Source: CAKZML01 sp963823435
Lineage (GTDB): Bacteria; Pseudomonadota; Gammaproteobacteria; Steroidobacterales; BM003
NCBI GenBank assembly: GCA_963823435.1
Contig: CAWGLN010000001.1
Location: 868,001-932,000 of the forward strand
Reading direction: 5' to 3'
Length of the DNA stretch: 64,000 nt
Shown piece by piece: positions 40,741 through 49,094 of the stretch (position 1 is the first letter of the stretch; every line of letters starts with the position of its first letter). The position numbers and the translations under genes were made by a program. The notes below the pieces were generated by a model that saw nothing but the letters and a program-made list of their open reading frames with translations, did no database searches and was not told the origin of the DNA.

Positions 40741-42248
40741 TATTCCGCCAAACGGCTTATCGCTGGGTTGTGTCTGCCTTGCTGGCGCTGGCCATGCAGG
40801 CATCGCCGGCACTTGCGGCGGACGATGAAGTCGTACGGGTTGGCTCCAAGAAATTTACCGAGTCGGTCGTGCTGGGAGAAATGACTCGCTTGTTGGCGGA
40901 ATCGGCGCAGAGCCCGGCCATTCATCTGCGCGAACTTGGGGGCACCCGAATATTATGGAATGCTCTGTTGGCGGGAGAGATTGATGCCTATGCCGAGTAT
41001 ACCGGAACCCTGTTTCAAGAAATCCTGGTCAACGAAAACATCACCAGCATGGATGCACTGAACGACAGTTTGCGTGCCAAGGGCCTACGGATGACCGGGT
41101 CGCTGGGGTTTAACAATACCTTTGCCATGGCGACCAGCCAGGACGTGGCGGAAAAATTCAAGCTCAAAGCCATCTCCGACCTGCGTGATCATCCGGACCT
41201 GGTGTTTGGCTTTGGTAATGAATTCCTGGATCGGGCGGATGGCTGGCCGGGTCTGAAGCAGCGATACGGTTTGCACCAGCGTAACGTCCGTGGACTGGAT
41301 CACGACCTTGCCTATCGTGGTCTCGCCTCGGGTATGTTGCAGCTTGTCGATGCCTATTCGACCGATGCGGAAATCGCCTATTACAACCTGTACCTGCTGG
41401 AAGACGACCTGTCCTATTTCCCGGTCTACAACCCGGTCATTTTGTACCGCGCAGAACTCGAGCAGAACGCACCCAAAGTCGTAGCGAGGTTCAGGCAGCT
41501 CAGTGGACGCATCAGTGCCGGCACAATGTCCCGGCTAAATGCCCTGGTCAAAATCGATCATCGGCCCGAAATTACCGTGGCGGCTGACTTTCTAAGGGAA
41601 GATCTGGGCCTGCAGGCCGAGACTCGTGTCGCAAGTGCCTGGGAAAAATTTCGCCAGCGTACGATCGAACACCTGACACTCGTGGTCATTTCACTGACTG
41701 CGGCGCTGGCCGTGTCATTGCCGCTGGGTATCTTCGCGGCTCATAACCCGCGAGTCGGCCATATCATTCTCGCGATTGTCGGCATGATACAGACCATACC
41801 GTCGCTGGCCCTTTTCGTATTCATGATTCCGCTGCTGGGCATTGGCGGCCCGCCCGCGGTGGTGGCCTTATTCCTTTACAGTTTGCTGCCGATCGTTCGC
41901 AATACACACGCAGGCTTGACCAATATTCCCCGCTCGATCAGTGAATCGGCGCTGGTGCTGGGTATTTCCCCCGGATCGCGATTGTGGTTAATCGAATTGC
42001 CGCTGGCGGCAAGCACCATACTTGCCGGAATCAAAACAGCAGCGGTGATTAATGTTGGTACGGCGACACTGGCGGCCCTGATTGGCGCCGGCGGTTACGG
42101 TCAACCCATACTGACAGGCATCCGGCTCGACAACACTTCATTGATATTACAGGGCGCTATTCCCGCCGCTGCGCTGGCTCTGCTGGTCCAGGCGCTGTTT
42201 GAGATAGCAGAGCGAAAAGTGGTCCCGCGAGGGTTAAAGAGTTCTTGA
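40737..42248 (+). CDS. Fused substrate-binding and permease subunit, osmoprotectant-type ABC transporter
   Basis: A 503-aa fusion. Residues 1-27 are a cleavable or anchoring signal (LLALAMQASPALA). Residues about 30-300 are an OpuAC/OsmF-like binding domain: VRVGSKKFTESVVLGEMTRL, DAYAEYTGTLFQEILV, and QLVDAYSTDAEIAYYNLYLL with FPVYNPVILYRAELEQNAPK. Residues about 310-500 are a BPD permease with six helices: HLTLVVISLTAALAVSLPLG, GMIQTIPSLALFVFMIPLLG, and the EAA-like loop SALVLGISPGSRLWLIELPL. The likely cargo is glycine betaine, choline or a similar compatible solute; ergothioneine-type relatives share this fold. Paired with the ATPase gene by ATGA overlap, so this two-gene importer is complete. 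Confidence 0.88.
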   Translation: MIFRQTAYRWVVSALLALAMQASPALAADDEVVRVGSKKFTESVVLGEMTRLLAESAQSPAIHLRELGGTRILWNALLAGEIDAYAEYTGTLFQEILVNENITSMDALNDSLRAKGLRMTGSLGFNNTFAMATSQDVAEKFKLKAISDLRDHPDLVFGFGNEFLDRADGWPGLKQRYGLHQRNVRGLDHDLAYRGLASGMLQLVDAYSTDAEIAYYNLYLLEDDLSYFPVYNPVILYRAELEQNAPKVVARFRQLSGRISAGTMSRLNALVKIDHRPEITVAADFLREDLGLQAETRVASAWEKFRQRTIEHLTLVVISLTAALAVSLPLGIFAAHNPRVGHIILAIVGMIQTIPSLALFVFMIPLLGIGGPPAVVALFLYSLLPIVRNTHAGLTNIPRSISESALVLGISPGSRLWLIELPLAASTILAGIKTAAVINVGTATLAALIGAGGYGQPILTGIRLDNTSLILQGAIPAAALALLVQALFEIAERKVVPRGLKSS

Positions 42249-42392
42249 TTAGGTAAAAAGGGGTCAGGGTGCTTTTTCGGTCGCCCCGAAATCAACCGGT
42301 GGCAAGCGGAACGTCTCGGCAGTTGAATATCGATTCCGACGTTGAGCTATCCAGGGGATGTGCAGGTCGACACATCGGGCCCTGCCTGAATT

Positions 42393-43259
42393 TTACTCGA
42401 TATTCTGTGCCTGCTCGCGCATCTGCTCAACCAGTACCTTGATGTCCACCGCACACTGGGTGGTGCGGATATCCTGGGATTTTGATGACAGGGTGTTGGC
42501 CTCGCGGTTGAACTCCTGGATCAGGAAATCCAGCCGGCGTCCCACCGGCTCATCGCTGCCCAGGACATTCCGCATTTCTGCCAGGTGACTTTCCAGCCGG
42601 TCCAGTTCTTCAGCCACATCCATTTTTTGAGCCAGGAACACCAGTTCCTGTTCAAGCCTTTCCTGGTCGATTTCCTGGCTTATCTTTTCCAGTCTCTCAA
42701 CTATCCGTGAGCGTATGGCTTCATGCACGGCGGGAAGGTCGGCGCGCACTTCGGCGACCTTTTGGGCGATACCGTCACAGCGTTCCAGCAACATGACCTT
42801 GAGACGCCCGCCCTCCGACAAGCGGCCCTGGATTAACTGGTCAAGACCGGTGCCAAGCAGCGTCTTTGCGTGTTCCGCCAGCGGCTCCATGTCCTGCTTG
42901 GCTTCCGCAGTGACGCCGGGCCAGCGCAGCAGTTCCAGGGGGTTGGTCGGTGCGGCATTCGCCAATTCGGCACTGACTTGTTCAGTCAGCGACACCAGAC
43001 CTTTGAGCAAGTCCTGGTTGATTGTCGGCAGGCCCGCAGCACCGGCATTTGGGCGAAAACGAATGCTGCAATCGACTTTGCCGCGATTGATCCGATTGGA
43101 TACCAGTTGCCGTAGGGCGGCTTCCTGGGTTCGCAACTCTTCTGGCAGGCGTAACTGCAAATCCAGAAAGCGGTTGTTCACACTGCGTATCTCGCAGGTC
43201 AGGCAACCCAATTCGGTGTCGAGCTCGCAACGAGAGAACGCGGTCATACTCTGGGTCAT
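42393..43259 (-). CDS. yicC: YicC/YloC family endoribonuclease
   Basis: A 288-aa protein beginning MTQSMTAFSRCELDTELGCL, the YicC signature (TAFSR), with EIRSVNNRFLDLQLRLPEEL in the first domain and, near the C-terminus, VGRRLDFLIQEFNREANTLS plus KSQDIRTTQCAVDIKVLVEQ with the ending MREQAQNIE. E. coli YicC is an endoribonuclease that influences small-RNA turnover. It diverges from the PP2C gene. In relatives it is usually next to gmk; here the 331-aa orphan and ABC transporter lie between. Confidence 0.94.
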   Translation of the reverse strand: MTQSMTAFSRCELDTELGCLTCEIRSVNNRFLDLQLRLPEELRTQEAALRQLVSNRINRGKVDCSIRFRPNAGAAGLPTINQDLLKGLVSLTEQVSAELANAAPTNPLELLRWPGVTAEAKQDMEPLAEHAKTLLGTGLDQLIQGRLSEGGRLKVMLLERCDGIAQKVAEVRADLPAVHEAIRSRIVERLEKISQEIDQERLEQELVFLAQKMDVAEELDRLESHLAEMRNVLGSDEPVGRRLDFLIQEFNREANTLSSKSQDIRTTQCAVDIKVLVEQMREQAQNIE

Positions 43260-43326
43260 GGTCGGCTGCCTTGGGTGCTTTGAAGGTCTGTTGCTATAGT
43301 CGGTGGGGCAACGGTCCGCTGACGGG

Positions 43327-43332
43327 TATAAT
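43327..43332 (+). promoter_or_regulatory. Consensus -10 element upstream of the PP2C gene
   Basis: A perfect TATAAT about 66 bases before the TTG start. No recognisable -35 at 16-18 bases, so activator help or another start is possible. Confidence 0.35.
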
Positions 43333-43397
43333 GCATCCCTTTGGCCCGGACCCCAGGGCTGGATAGTGTAGCGTCTAGATTAAGCGAGGAATACCAC

Positions 43398-44144
43398 TTG
43401 AAGTTGGAAAGCGCCCAAGTCAGCCTGCTTGGCACCCGCGCGGAGAACCAGGACCGGGTGGCTGTAAAGATTGGCAGGCAATCAAGCCTGATGGCCGTGG
43501 TTGACGGTATGGGGGGGCACTCGGATGGCGCGTTGGCGGCGGACGAGGGCATAAACTCGATACTGAAGTCCTTTGAAAATACGCCTCACCCGATATTTGA
43601 TCCCCTGGGATTTTTGCATCGTGCAGCAGGTCGGGCCCATGCGCGGTTGATTGAGCTGGGTGGTGACCTCCAGATTGATGCACGCCCCAGGGCAACCTGT
43701 GCCATTGTGTTGCTGCAGGAGGGTGCCAGTTACTGGGCGCATGTTGGCGACAGCCGTATTTATGTTGTCCGCAATGGCAGTGTGCTCGAACGCACGCGGG
43801 ATCACAGTCACGTTGAGCTATTGCTCAGGGAGGGTGTGATAACCGAGGCAGAAGTCCGCACCCATCCCATGCGGAATTTCGTTGAGTGCTGCCTGGGGGG
43901 GGATTTGGCCCTGCCGGAAATGAGCGTTACCCGGCGCAAGCCCCTGAACCCGGGGGATATGTTGCTGGTCTGTACCGACGGGCTCTGGTCGGGGGTGCAA
44001 GACCAGGATTTCGCCGCTTTGTCGGGGCTGGATCACGAGCACCTGGCCAAGGGTCTGGAAGAACTCGCGCTGGCGGCGGTGGAGGCAAATCTTCCCCACA
44101 GCGACAATACGACCATAGCGGCAGTGCGTTGTCTGGAGACCTGA
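43398..44144 (+). CDS. PP2C-type serine/threonine protein phosphatase
   Basis: A 248-aa metal-dependent phosphatase. PP2C motifs: RAENQDRVAV (motif 1, about residues 13-22), MAVVDGMGGHSDGALAADEG (metal-binding Asp-Gly, about 31-50), ATCAIVLLQEGASYWAHVGD with SRIYVVRNGS (about 100-130), TRDHSHVELLLREGVI, and LVCTDGLWSGVQ (about 190-201) followed by SDNTTIAAVR. Cytosolic. The start is uncertain: TTG 43398 has GAGG nine bases upstream and gives a normal PP2C N-terminus; an upstream in-frame start at 43341 would add 19 residues with less family support. No kinase gene is adjacent. Sits between yicC and rph. Confidence 0.88.
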   Translation: MKLESAQVSLLGTRAENQDRVAVKIGRQSSLMAVVDGMGGHSDGALAADEGINSILKSFENTPHPIFDPLGFLHRAAGRAHARLIELGGDLQIDARPRATCAIVLLQEGASYWAHVGDSRIYVVRNGSVLERTRDHSHVELLLREGVITEAEVRTHPMRNFVECCLGGDLALPEMSVTRRKPLNPGDMLLVCTDGLWSGVQDQDFAALSGLDHEHLAKGLEELALAAVEANLPHSDNTTIAAVRCLET

Positions 44145-44175
44145 CGGCCTGTCAGTAACAGGCGAATTCTATTAG

Positions 44176-44201
44176 CTTGCCAACCCGGTGGGGTTGGCAA
44201 G
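44176..44201 (+). terminator. Perfect 11-bp hairpin between the PP2C gene and rph
   Basis: CTTGCCAACCC, loop GGTG, GGGTTGGCAAG, ending 24 bases before the rph ATG. The stem is perfect, but the following TCTCGTTTC is only weakly T-rich. It may terminate the PP2C transcript or sit in the rph leader as an attenuator or stability element. Confidence 0.55.
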
Positions 44202-44225
44202 TCTCGTTTCAAACCAGGAGTTTTC

Positions 44226-44942
44226 ATGCGTCCAAGCGGCAGAGCCCCCAACCAGATGCGCGAGGTCAGTTTTCAGCGCCATTTCACCCGACATGCCGAG
44301 GGGTCTGTACTGACCTGCTTCGGCGATACGCGTGTCCTGGTAACCGCCTCGGTAGAGGAACGCGTGCCTGGCTTTTTGCGCGGCACCGGCCAGGGCTGGG
44401 TAACTGCGGAGTACGGTATGTTGCCCCGGTCCACTCACACGCGCAGCGACCGCGAGGCTACCCGTGGCAAACAGGGCGGGCGCACGCTGGAAATTCAGCG
44501 CTTGATCGGGCGATCCTTGCGCGCCGTTATGGATTTGCATGCACTGGGAGAGCGAACCATTACCCTGGATTGTGACGTTTTACAGGCCGATGGTGGCACT
44601 CGCACGGCATCAATTTCCGGTGGCTATGTGGCCCTGGTGGATGCAATCAATGTGCTGATGAAAAAAAACCGCCTGAAGCGCAGCCCTATTCATGGACAGG
44701 TAGCGGCGGTCTCGGTCGGAATGTACAAGGGCGAGGCGGTGCTGGACCTGGATTATCCCGAGGACTCCGAGGCGGAGACCGACATGAATGTGGTGATGAA
44801 TGAGCTTGGCGCTTTCATTGAAGTGCAGGGTACCGCCGAGGGCCATGCTTTTCGTCGGGACGAACTGGATCGCTTGCTGGACCTGGCGGCCCTGGGAGCG
44901 GACAGGATCGTTGAGGCCCAGCTGGCTGCGTTGGCGGACTAG
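44226..44942 (+). CDS. rph: Ribonuclease PH
   Basis: A 238-aa phosphorolytic 3'-5' exoribonuclease that trims tRNA 3' ends. Start MRPSGRAPNQMREVSFQRHF, GTGQGWVTAEYGMLPRSTHT with the phosphate-site Arg (about residues 58-77), RTLEIQRLIGRSLRAVMDLH, and the catalytic-region ITLDCDVLQADGGTRTASIS. Length equals E. coli RNase PH (238). Start ATG 44226 follows CAGGAG. Followed 11 bases later by rdgB, a conserved pair. Confidence 0.96.
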   Translation: MRPSGRAPNQMREVSFQRHFTRHAEGSVLTCFGDTRVLVTASVEERVPGFLRGTGQGWVTAEYGMLPRSTHTRSDREATRGKQGGRTLEIQRLIGRSLRAVMDLHALGERTITLDCDVLQADGGTRTASISGGYVALVDAINVLMKKNRLKRSPIHGQVAAVSVGMYKGEAVLDLDYPEDSEAETDMNVVMNELGAFIEVQGTAEGHAFRRDELDRLLDLAALGADRIVEAQLAALAD

Positions 44943-44953
44943 GGGGCGTGGGT

Positions 44954-45565
44954 ATGACTGGCGACCTCACAACCGTGGTGCTGGCCACCGGCAACCCGGG
45001 CAAGCTTCGCGAGCTTCGGTCGCTGTTGTCTGGTCTGCCGGTGGAGATCGTACCGCAAAGCAATTACGAGATTGAAGCGGCTGTGGAATCCGGCTTGAGC
45101 TTTGTTGAGAATGCCCTGATAAAGGCGCGTCACGCCTCAGCGCATACGGGTTTACCGGCAATAGCGGATGATTCCGGTTTGGCGGTGGATGCCCTGGCTG
45201 GGGCGCCGGGTATTTATTCCTCGCGCTATGCCGGCGAGCAGGCCGGCGATGCGGATAACGTAATCAAGCTTCTGGACAGCATGAAAGACCTGGACATCGC
45301 CCACAGGACAGCCCGCTTTCATTGTGTCGCGGTATGGGTAAGTCATGCGCTGGATCCGGTACCGATAATCTGCCAGGGCGTGTGGGAGGGTCGAATAGCC
45401 AAGCGCGCCTCGGGTGACGGTGGTTTTGGTTATGATCCGGTGTTTCAACTCGCTGACGGTCGTACTGCTGCCCAGCTTGCAAAGGAAGAAAAGAACCGGA
45501 TAAGTCACAGGGCACAGGCAATGCGCTGTCTGGTCTCGGCGCTGGAAGCGCGCCTGGGCGGCTAG
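44954..45565 (+). CDS. rdgB: dITP/XTP pyrophosphatase (RdgB/HAM1)
   Basis: A 203-aa enzyme hydrolysing deaminated purine triphosphates (dITP, XTP), which keeps them out of DNA. Motifs: LATGNPGKLRELRSLL (about residues 9-24), ATGs' downstream NALIKARHASAHTGLPAIAD with DSGLAVDALAGAPGIYSSRY (about 60-85), GDGGFGYDPVFQ and KNRISHRAQAM near the end. ATG 44954 is chosen over GTG 44948 because it is the normal start region. Between rph and hemW. Confidence 0.95.
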   Translation: MTGDLTTVVLATGNPGKLRELRSLLSGLPVEIVPQSNYEIEAAVESGLSFVENALIKARHASAHTGLPAIADDSGLAVDALAGAPGIYSSRYAGEQAGDADNVIKLLDSMKDLDIAHRTARFHCVAVWVSHALDPVPIICQGVWEGRIAKRASGDGGFGYDPVFQLADGRTAAQLAKEEKNRISHRAQAMRCLVSALEARLGG

Positions 45566-45568
45566 GGC

Positions 45569-46729
45569 GTGCGGGCCGACATCCCCCTGGCGCTATATGT
45601 GCACCTCCCCTGGTGCGTACGAAAGTGTCCATACTGCGACTTCAACTCCCGCGCCCTCAAGGGTGACCTGCCAGCCCAGGCCTATACCCAGGCGCTGATC
45701 ATGGATTTGCGCCAGACCCTGGAGGAGTTGGACGGACGTCCCATCGGCACGGTATTTTTTGGTGGCGGCACGCCCAGTCTGTTTCCTGCGGCCCAGATCG
45801 CGAGGCTGCTCCAGGTATTACGCGAGGAATACCCGCTCAGGGCAGACGCCGAGATCACCCTGGAGGCGAACCCGGGAACCCGGGAGGGAATAGATTTTGA
45901 CGCCTTGCTGGCGGCCGGGGTCAACCGCCTGTCGGTGGGCGCCCAGACCTTCAATCCGGAAATGTTGAAAAGTCTGGGACGGATACACTCGGCGGACGAC
46001 ATTCCCTTGACCGTGGAGCGGGCACGCAAGGCGGGCTTTGACAACATCAACCTGGATATCATGCATGGCCTGCCGGGACAGCAGGTGTCCATGGCCCTTG
46101 AGGATTTGCGCCTGGCCCTGGCCCTGGAACCCCGGCACCTGTCCTGGTACCAATTGACGATAGAGCCCAATACGGTTTTTTGGGCCAACCCTCCCGAGTT
46201 GCCGGAGGAGGGAATTCTTTGCGATATCCAGGATCAAGGCAGGGGGCTGCTCGAGCGCGCCGGGTTTGTCCAGTATGAGGTATCCGCCTGGGCCCGCCCA
46301 GGGGACGAGTGCAGGCATAACCTGAACTACTGGCGCTTTGGTGACTACCTGGGGATTGGAGCCGGGGCGCACGAGAAACTTACCCTGAAAGGAAAGATTT
46401 TGCGCCGCGCTCGTTGGAGCAACCCGGATCGCTACCAGCAACAGGTGGGCAAGGGGCAACGCTGGGCCGAGAGCCGACAGCCTTGCGGCGAGGAACTGGT
46501 GTTCGAATTTATGCTCAATGCCCTGCGTCTTCGAGCCGGCTTCACGCTGGAGATGTTTGCCGGTCAGACGGGTCTCGCACCGGACATGATTTTGCCCCGC
46601 CTGCAGGGAGCCGAAAGCCGCGGAATGATGGAACAATGGGGAAACGAAGGCTGGCGCCCTACAGATTTGGGCTTTCGTTTTTTGAATGACCTGCAGGCGA
46701 TATTCCTGGATGAAGCTGCGCGAGTTTGA
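45569..46729 (+). CDS. hemW: Radical SAM heme chaperone HemW
   Basis: A 386-aa radical SAM protein related to coproporphyrinogen dehydrogenase HemN but acting as a heme chaperone. The cluster motif CVRKCPYCDFNS (about residues 17-28) has C17xxxC21xxC24; the HemW-type extra contacts continue with VFFGGGTPSLFPAAQI, NRLSVGAQTFNPEMLKSLGR, INLDIMHGLPGQQ, and HNLNYWRFGDYLGIGAGAHE, where HNxxYW is a family hallmark. GTG 45569 starts three bases after the rdgB stop. It runs into a 530-base intergenic stretch. Confidence 0.94.
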   Translation: MRADIPLALYVHLPWCVRKCPYCDFNSRALKGDLPAQAYTQALIMDLRQTLEELDGRPIGTVFFGGGTPSLFPAAQIARLLQVLREEYPLRADAEITLEANPGTREGIDFDALLAAGVNRLSVGAQTFNPEMLKSLGRIHSADDIPLTVERARKAGFDNINLDIMHGLPGQQVSMALEDLRLALALEPRHLSWYQLTIEPNTVFWANPPELPEEGILCDIQDQGRGLLERAGFVQYEVSAWARPGDECRHNLNYWRFGDYLGIGAGAHEKLTLKGKILRRARWSNPDRYQQQVGKGQRWAESRQPCGEELVFEFMLNALRLRAGFTLEMFAGQTGLAPDMILPRLQGAESRGMMEQWGNEGWRPTDLGFRFLNDLQAIFLDEAARV

Positions 46730-47258
46730 GTCTTGTCGCAAGTATGCCGAAGCCCGGGATAACGACTTGTCAGTGGGCATTTCGGGTATAAGCTCCTGTG
46801 TCGCCCCTGTCTGGCCCCTCCGGACCTGAGGAAACGGCGATTTTCTGTGGATTCCAGGCCGCCGTGGCGGAGATTATTCACAAACAGGAAATTCCGGGCA
46901 GGAGCAGGTCCTGGCGCTAGCGCGGCTGGTTTTACGCGAATCAAATCCGGTATAACTTATTGAAAAACAAGTAATAAAATAATTGGCTATTTTCTGCTCA
47001 GACCGTCTGAAGTAGCGGAATTTTGCTGACGGCATACACTCTTGCAGACTTAATACACAGAGTTATCCACAGGATTTGTGGATAATCCTGAAACTCCATG
47101 CCGGGTCGATGGTAGGCAGCGTTAGTTAAAGTTAAACGTGAGCAGATGTGGTGCAAGTTCTTGAAGTTTGGTTCGATTGGAATTCGGACTTGTCAGATGT
47201 TCGGGTAAAAGTTACACTTCGCGCCCTTTTTGCAGGCAGAGGCTGGACGGGCAAGTTC
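46730..47258. other. Intergenic region with AT-rich tract and DnaA-box pair, upstream of rpmE
   Basis: About 530 bases without a gene. From about 46,940 to 47,000 it becomes very AT-rich (ACTTATTGAAAAACAAGTAA then TAAAATAATTGG), ending 65 bases before two consensus DnaA boxes. The first 200 bases hold nothing recognisable. The rpmE promoter should be here but no clear sigma-70 pair is seen. Confidence 0.55.
47063..47085. promoter_or_regulatory. Inverted pair of consensus DnaA boxes
   Basis: TTATCCACA (47063-47071) and TGTGGATAA (47077-47085) are both perfect 9/9 DnaA boxes, facing each other with five bases between. They lie about 175 bases before rpmE, next to an AT-rich tract. Confidence 0.75.
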
Positions 47259-47468
47259 ATGAAAGCGGATATCCACCCGGAATACAAAGAAATCAAGGTT
47301 ATTTGCAGTTGTGGCAATGACTTCACCACTCGCTCCACCCTGGGTGAAGAGTTGCATGTGGAAGTTTGCTCGCAGTGCCACCCCTTCTACACCGGCAAGC
47401 AGAAGATTCTCGACTCCGGTGGTCGGGTAGATAAATTCCGTCGCAAATACGGGATGGCGGGCAAGTAA
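47259..47468 (+). CDS. rpmE: 50S ribosomal protein L31 (zinc-binding form)
   Basis: A 69-aa ribosomal protein. The start MKADIHPEYKEIKVICSCGN is the L31 N-terminus. Zinc ligands of the C+ form are present: C16 and C18 in CSCG, then CSQC (C37, C40). HPFYTGKQKILDSGGRVDKF follows. ATG 47259 is chosen by family length; the frame is open upstream for 37 codons but with no L31 pattern. A strong terminator follows. Priming helicase priA, a frequent neighbour in relatives, is absent. Confidence 0.95.
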   Translation: MKADIHPEYKEIKVICSCGNDFTTRSTLGEELHVEVCSQCHPFYTGKQKILDSGGRVDKFRRKYGMAGK

Positions 47469-47500
47469 GGCCTGTTGCGACCCGAGACCTGATTCTTTCT

Positions 47501-47531
47501 AAAAGGCGCCCCTTGTGGGGCGCTTTTTTTT
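47501..47531 (+). terminator. Rho-independent terminator of rpmE
   Basis: Stem GCGCCCC, loop TTGT, GGGGCGC followed by eight T, 33 bases after the rpmE stop; an A-run precedes the stem. Confidence 0.9.
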
Positions 47532-47794
47532 GGTTCCGAGCCCGGGATTCCGGTGTATTTGCGATTGCCGCAAAAAGGCGCATCGCTATACCTCCCGTGG
47601 CTTATACTGATTGTCACCTCCCTTCGCGCTGGCATAGTGTCTGACACGGATTTGAGCGGCTTTTGCGGTGCATGGATAGCCTGCCTTGTTGGCTCTATTG
47701 CTTGTCCTTATCCGCTTGTCGAACGAAAGCGTTTCGGCGGGTCCTGCCTTCGTGGGGGAAAGCTCGGGATTGAATGACGATAGGAAGCTCAGTT
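47532..47794 (+). other. Leader and promoter region of gltA
   Basis: About 260 bases without a gene between the rpmE terminator and citrate synthase. A TATACT hexamer at about 47,605 is a possible -10 element but has no good -35. The gltA ribosome site AGGAAG is at about 47,780. Confidence 0.4.
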
Positions 47795-49093
47795 ATGACG
47801 AACAAGACATTTACGCTGACCAATAACTCTACCGGCGTCTCCGTGGATATGCCCGTAAAGACAGGCACCCTGGGGCCGGACGTCGTGGATATTGGTGCGC
47901 TGTATAAACAGCACAACGTGTTTACCTTTGATCCGGGTTTTGTATCTACAGGCAGTTGCGAAAGCAATATTACTTATATTGATGGTGAGAAAGGGGTGCT
48001 GTTGTATCGCGGTTACCCGATAGAGCAATTGGCCGGGCGCTCCAACTTCATAGAAGTGGCTTACCTGCTTCTGCATGGGGAATTGCCGAGCGCGTCCGAA
48101 CTGGGCGAGTTCACCGGGTCGATTACCTATCACACCATGATCAACGAGGCTTTTCTGCGTTTCTTTAACGGCTTCCATCACAACGCCCATCCCATGGCCA
48201 TGGTGTCGGGTGTAATTGGTTCGATGTCGGCGTTCTACCACGATTCCATGAATATTGATGACCCCGCTCATCGCGAGATTTTCGCGCATCGTGTCATTGC
48301 CAAGATTCCGACCGTTGCGGCAGCCGCCTTCAAGCATTCGATGGGGCAGCCTTTTGTCTATCCGCGCAACGATCTGGACTACTGCAGTAATGTGCTGAAC
48401 ATGTTCTTCGCTGTGCCATGCGAGCCATACAAGATCAGCCCGCTCGCAGCCAGGGCCCTGGACCTGTTGTTCATATTGCATGCGGATCACGAGCAAAATT
48501 GCAGCACCTCGACTGTGCGCCTGGCGGGCAGTTCCGGTGCCAACCCCTACGCAGCAATTGCTGCGGGCGTATCAGCCCTTTGGGGACCGGCACACGGTGG
48601 CGCCAACGAAGCGGTGCTGAAAATGCTCAACGCCATCGGATCAGTGGAGAACATTCCGAAGTTCGTGGCACGGGCCAAGGACAAGAATGATCCCTTCAGG
48701 CTGATGGGTTTTGGCCACCGCGTGTACAAGAACTTTGATCCGCGGGCCACGCTTATTCGCGAAATGTGCCACGAAGTCCTCAAGGAAATGGGGGATAGTA
48801 ATGCGCCCTTGTTCGAGCTGGCCCTGGCCCTGGAAGAGGTAGCGTTGAAGGATGAGTACTTTATCGAAAAGAACCTGTATCCCAACGTCGACTTCTATTC
48901 AGGCATCATTTACCGGGCTCTCGGCATTCCCGAATCCATGTTTACCGTGATGTTTGCAATTGCACGCACAGTGGGCTGGGTCGCGCACTGGCTGGAGATG
49001 ATTGCCGATCCGGCGGGTCGCATCGGTCGTCCACGCCAGTTGTACACGGGCGCACCGCTGCGGGACTACGTTCCGGTAAACAAACGGAAATAG
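47795..49093 (+). CDS. gltA: Citrate synthase (type II)
   Basis: A 432-aa TCA-cycle enzyme joining acetyl-CoA and oxaloacetate. Catalytic residues are in GPAHGGANEAVLKML (His264 of E. coli numbering), MGFGHRVYKNFDPRA (His305) and NLYPNVDFYSGIIYRALGIP (Asp362). The N-terminal extension NKTFTLTNNSTGVSVDMPVK marks the NADH-regulated hexameric type II form. ATG 47795 is preferred to ATG 47774 because AGGAAG lies in front and the protein then begins like its relatives. Its stop is two bases from the convergent next gene. Confidence 0.96.
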   Translation: MTNKTFTLTNNSTGVSVDMPVKTGTLGPDVVDIGALYKQHNVFTFDPGFVSTGSCESNITYIDGEKGVLLYRGYPIEQLAGRSNFIEVAYLLLHGELPSASELGEFTGSITYHTMINEAFLRFFNGFHHNAHPMAMVSGVIGSMSAFYHDSMNIDDPAHREIFAHRVIAKIPTVAAAAFKHSMGQPFVYPRNDLDYCSNVLNMFFAVPCEPYKISPLAARALDLLFILHADHEQNCSTSTVRLAGSSGANPYAAIAAGVSALWGPAHGGANEAVLKMLNAIGSVENIPKFVARAKDKNDPFRLMGFGHRVYKNFDPRATLIREMCHEVLKEMGDSNAPLFELALALEEVALKDEYFIEKNLYPNVDFYSGIIYRALGIPESMFTVMFAIARTVGWVAHWLEMIADPAGRIGRPRQLYTGAPLRDYVPVNKRK

Positions 49094-49094
49094 C

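Noticed and set aside
45818..46780. A 320-aa minus-strand frame opposite hemW
   Set aside because: Shadow of hemW; no family resemblance.
46940..47100. Calling this the chromosomal replication origin
   Set aside because: Only two strong DnaA boxes and none of the usual origin neighbours; reported as a DnaA-box pair only.
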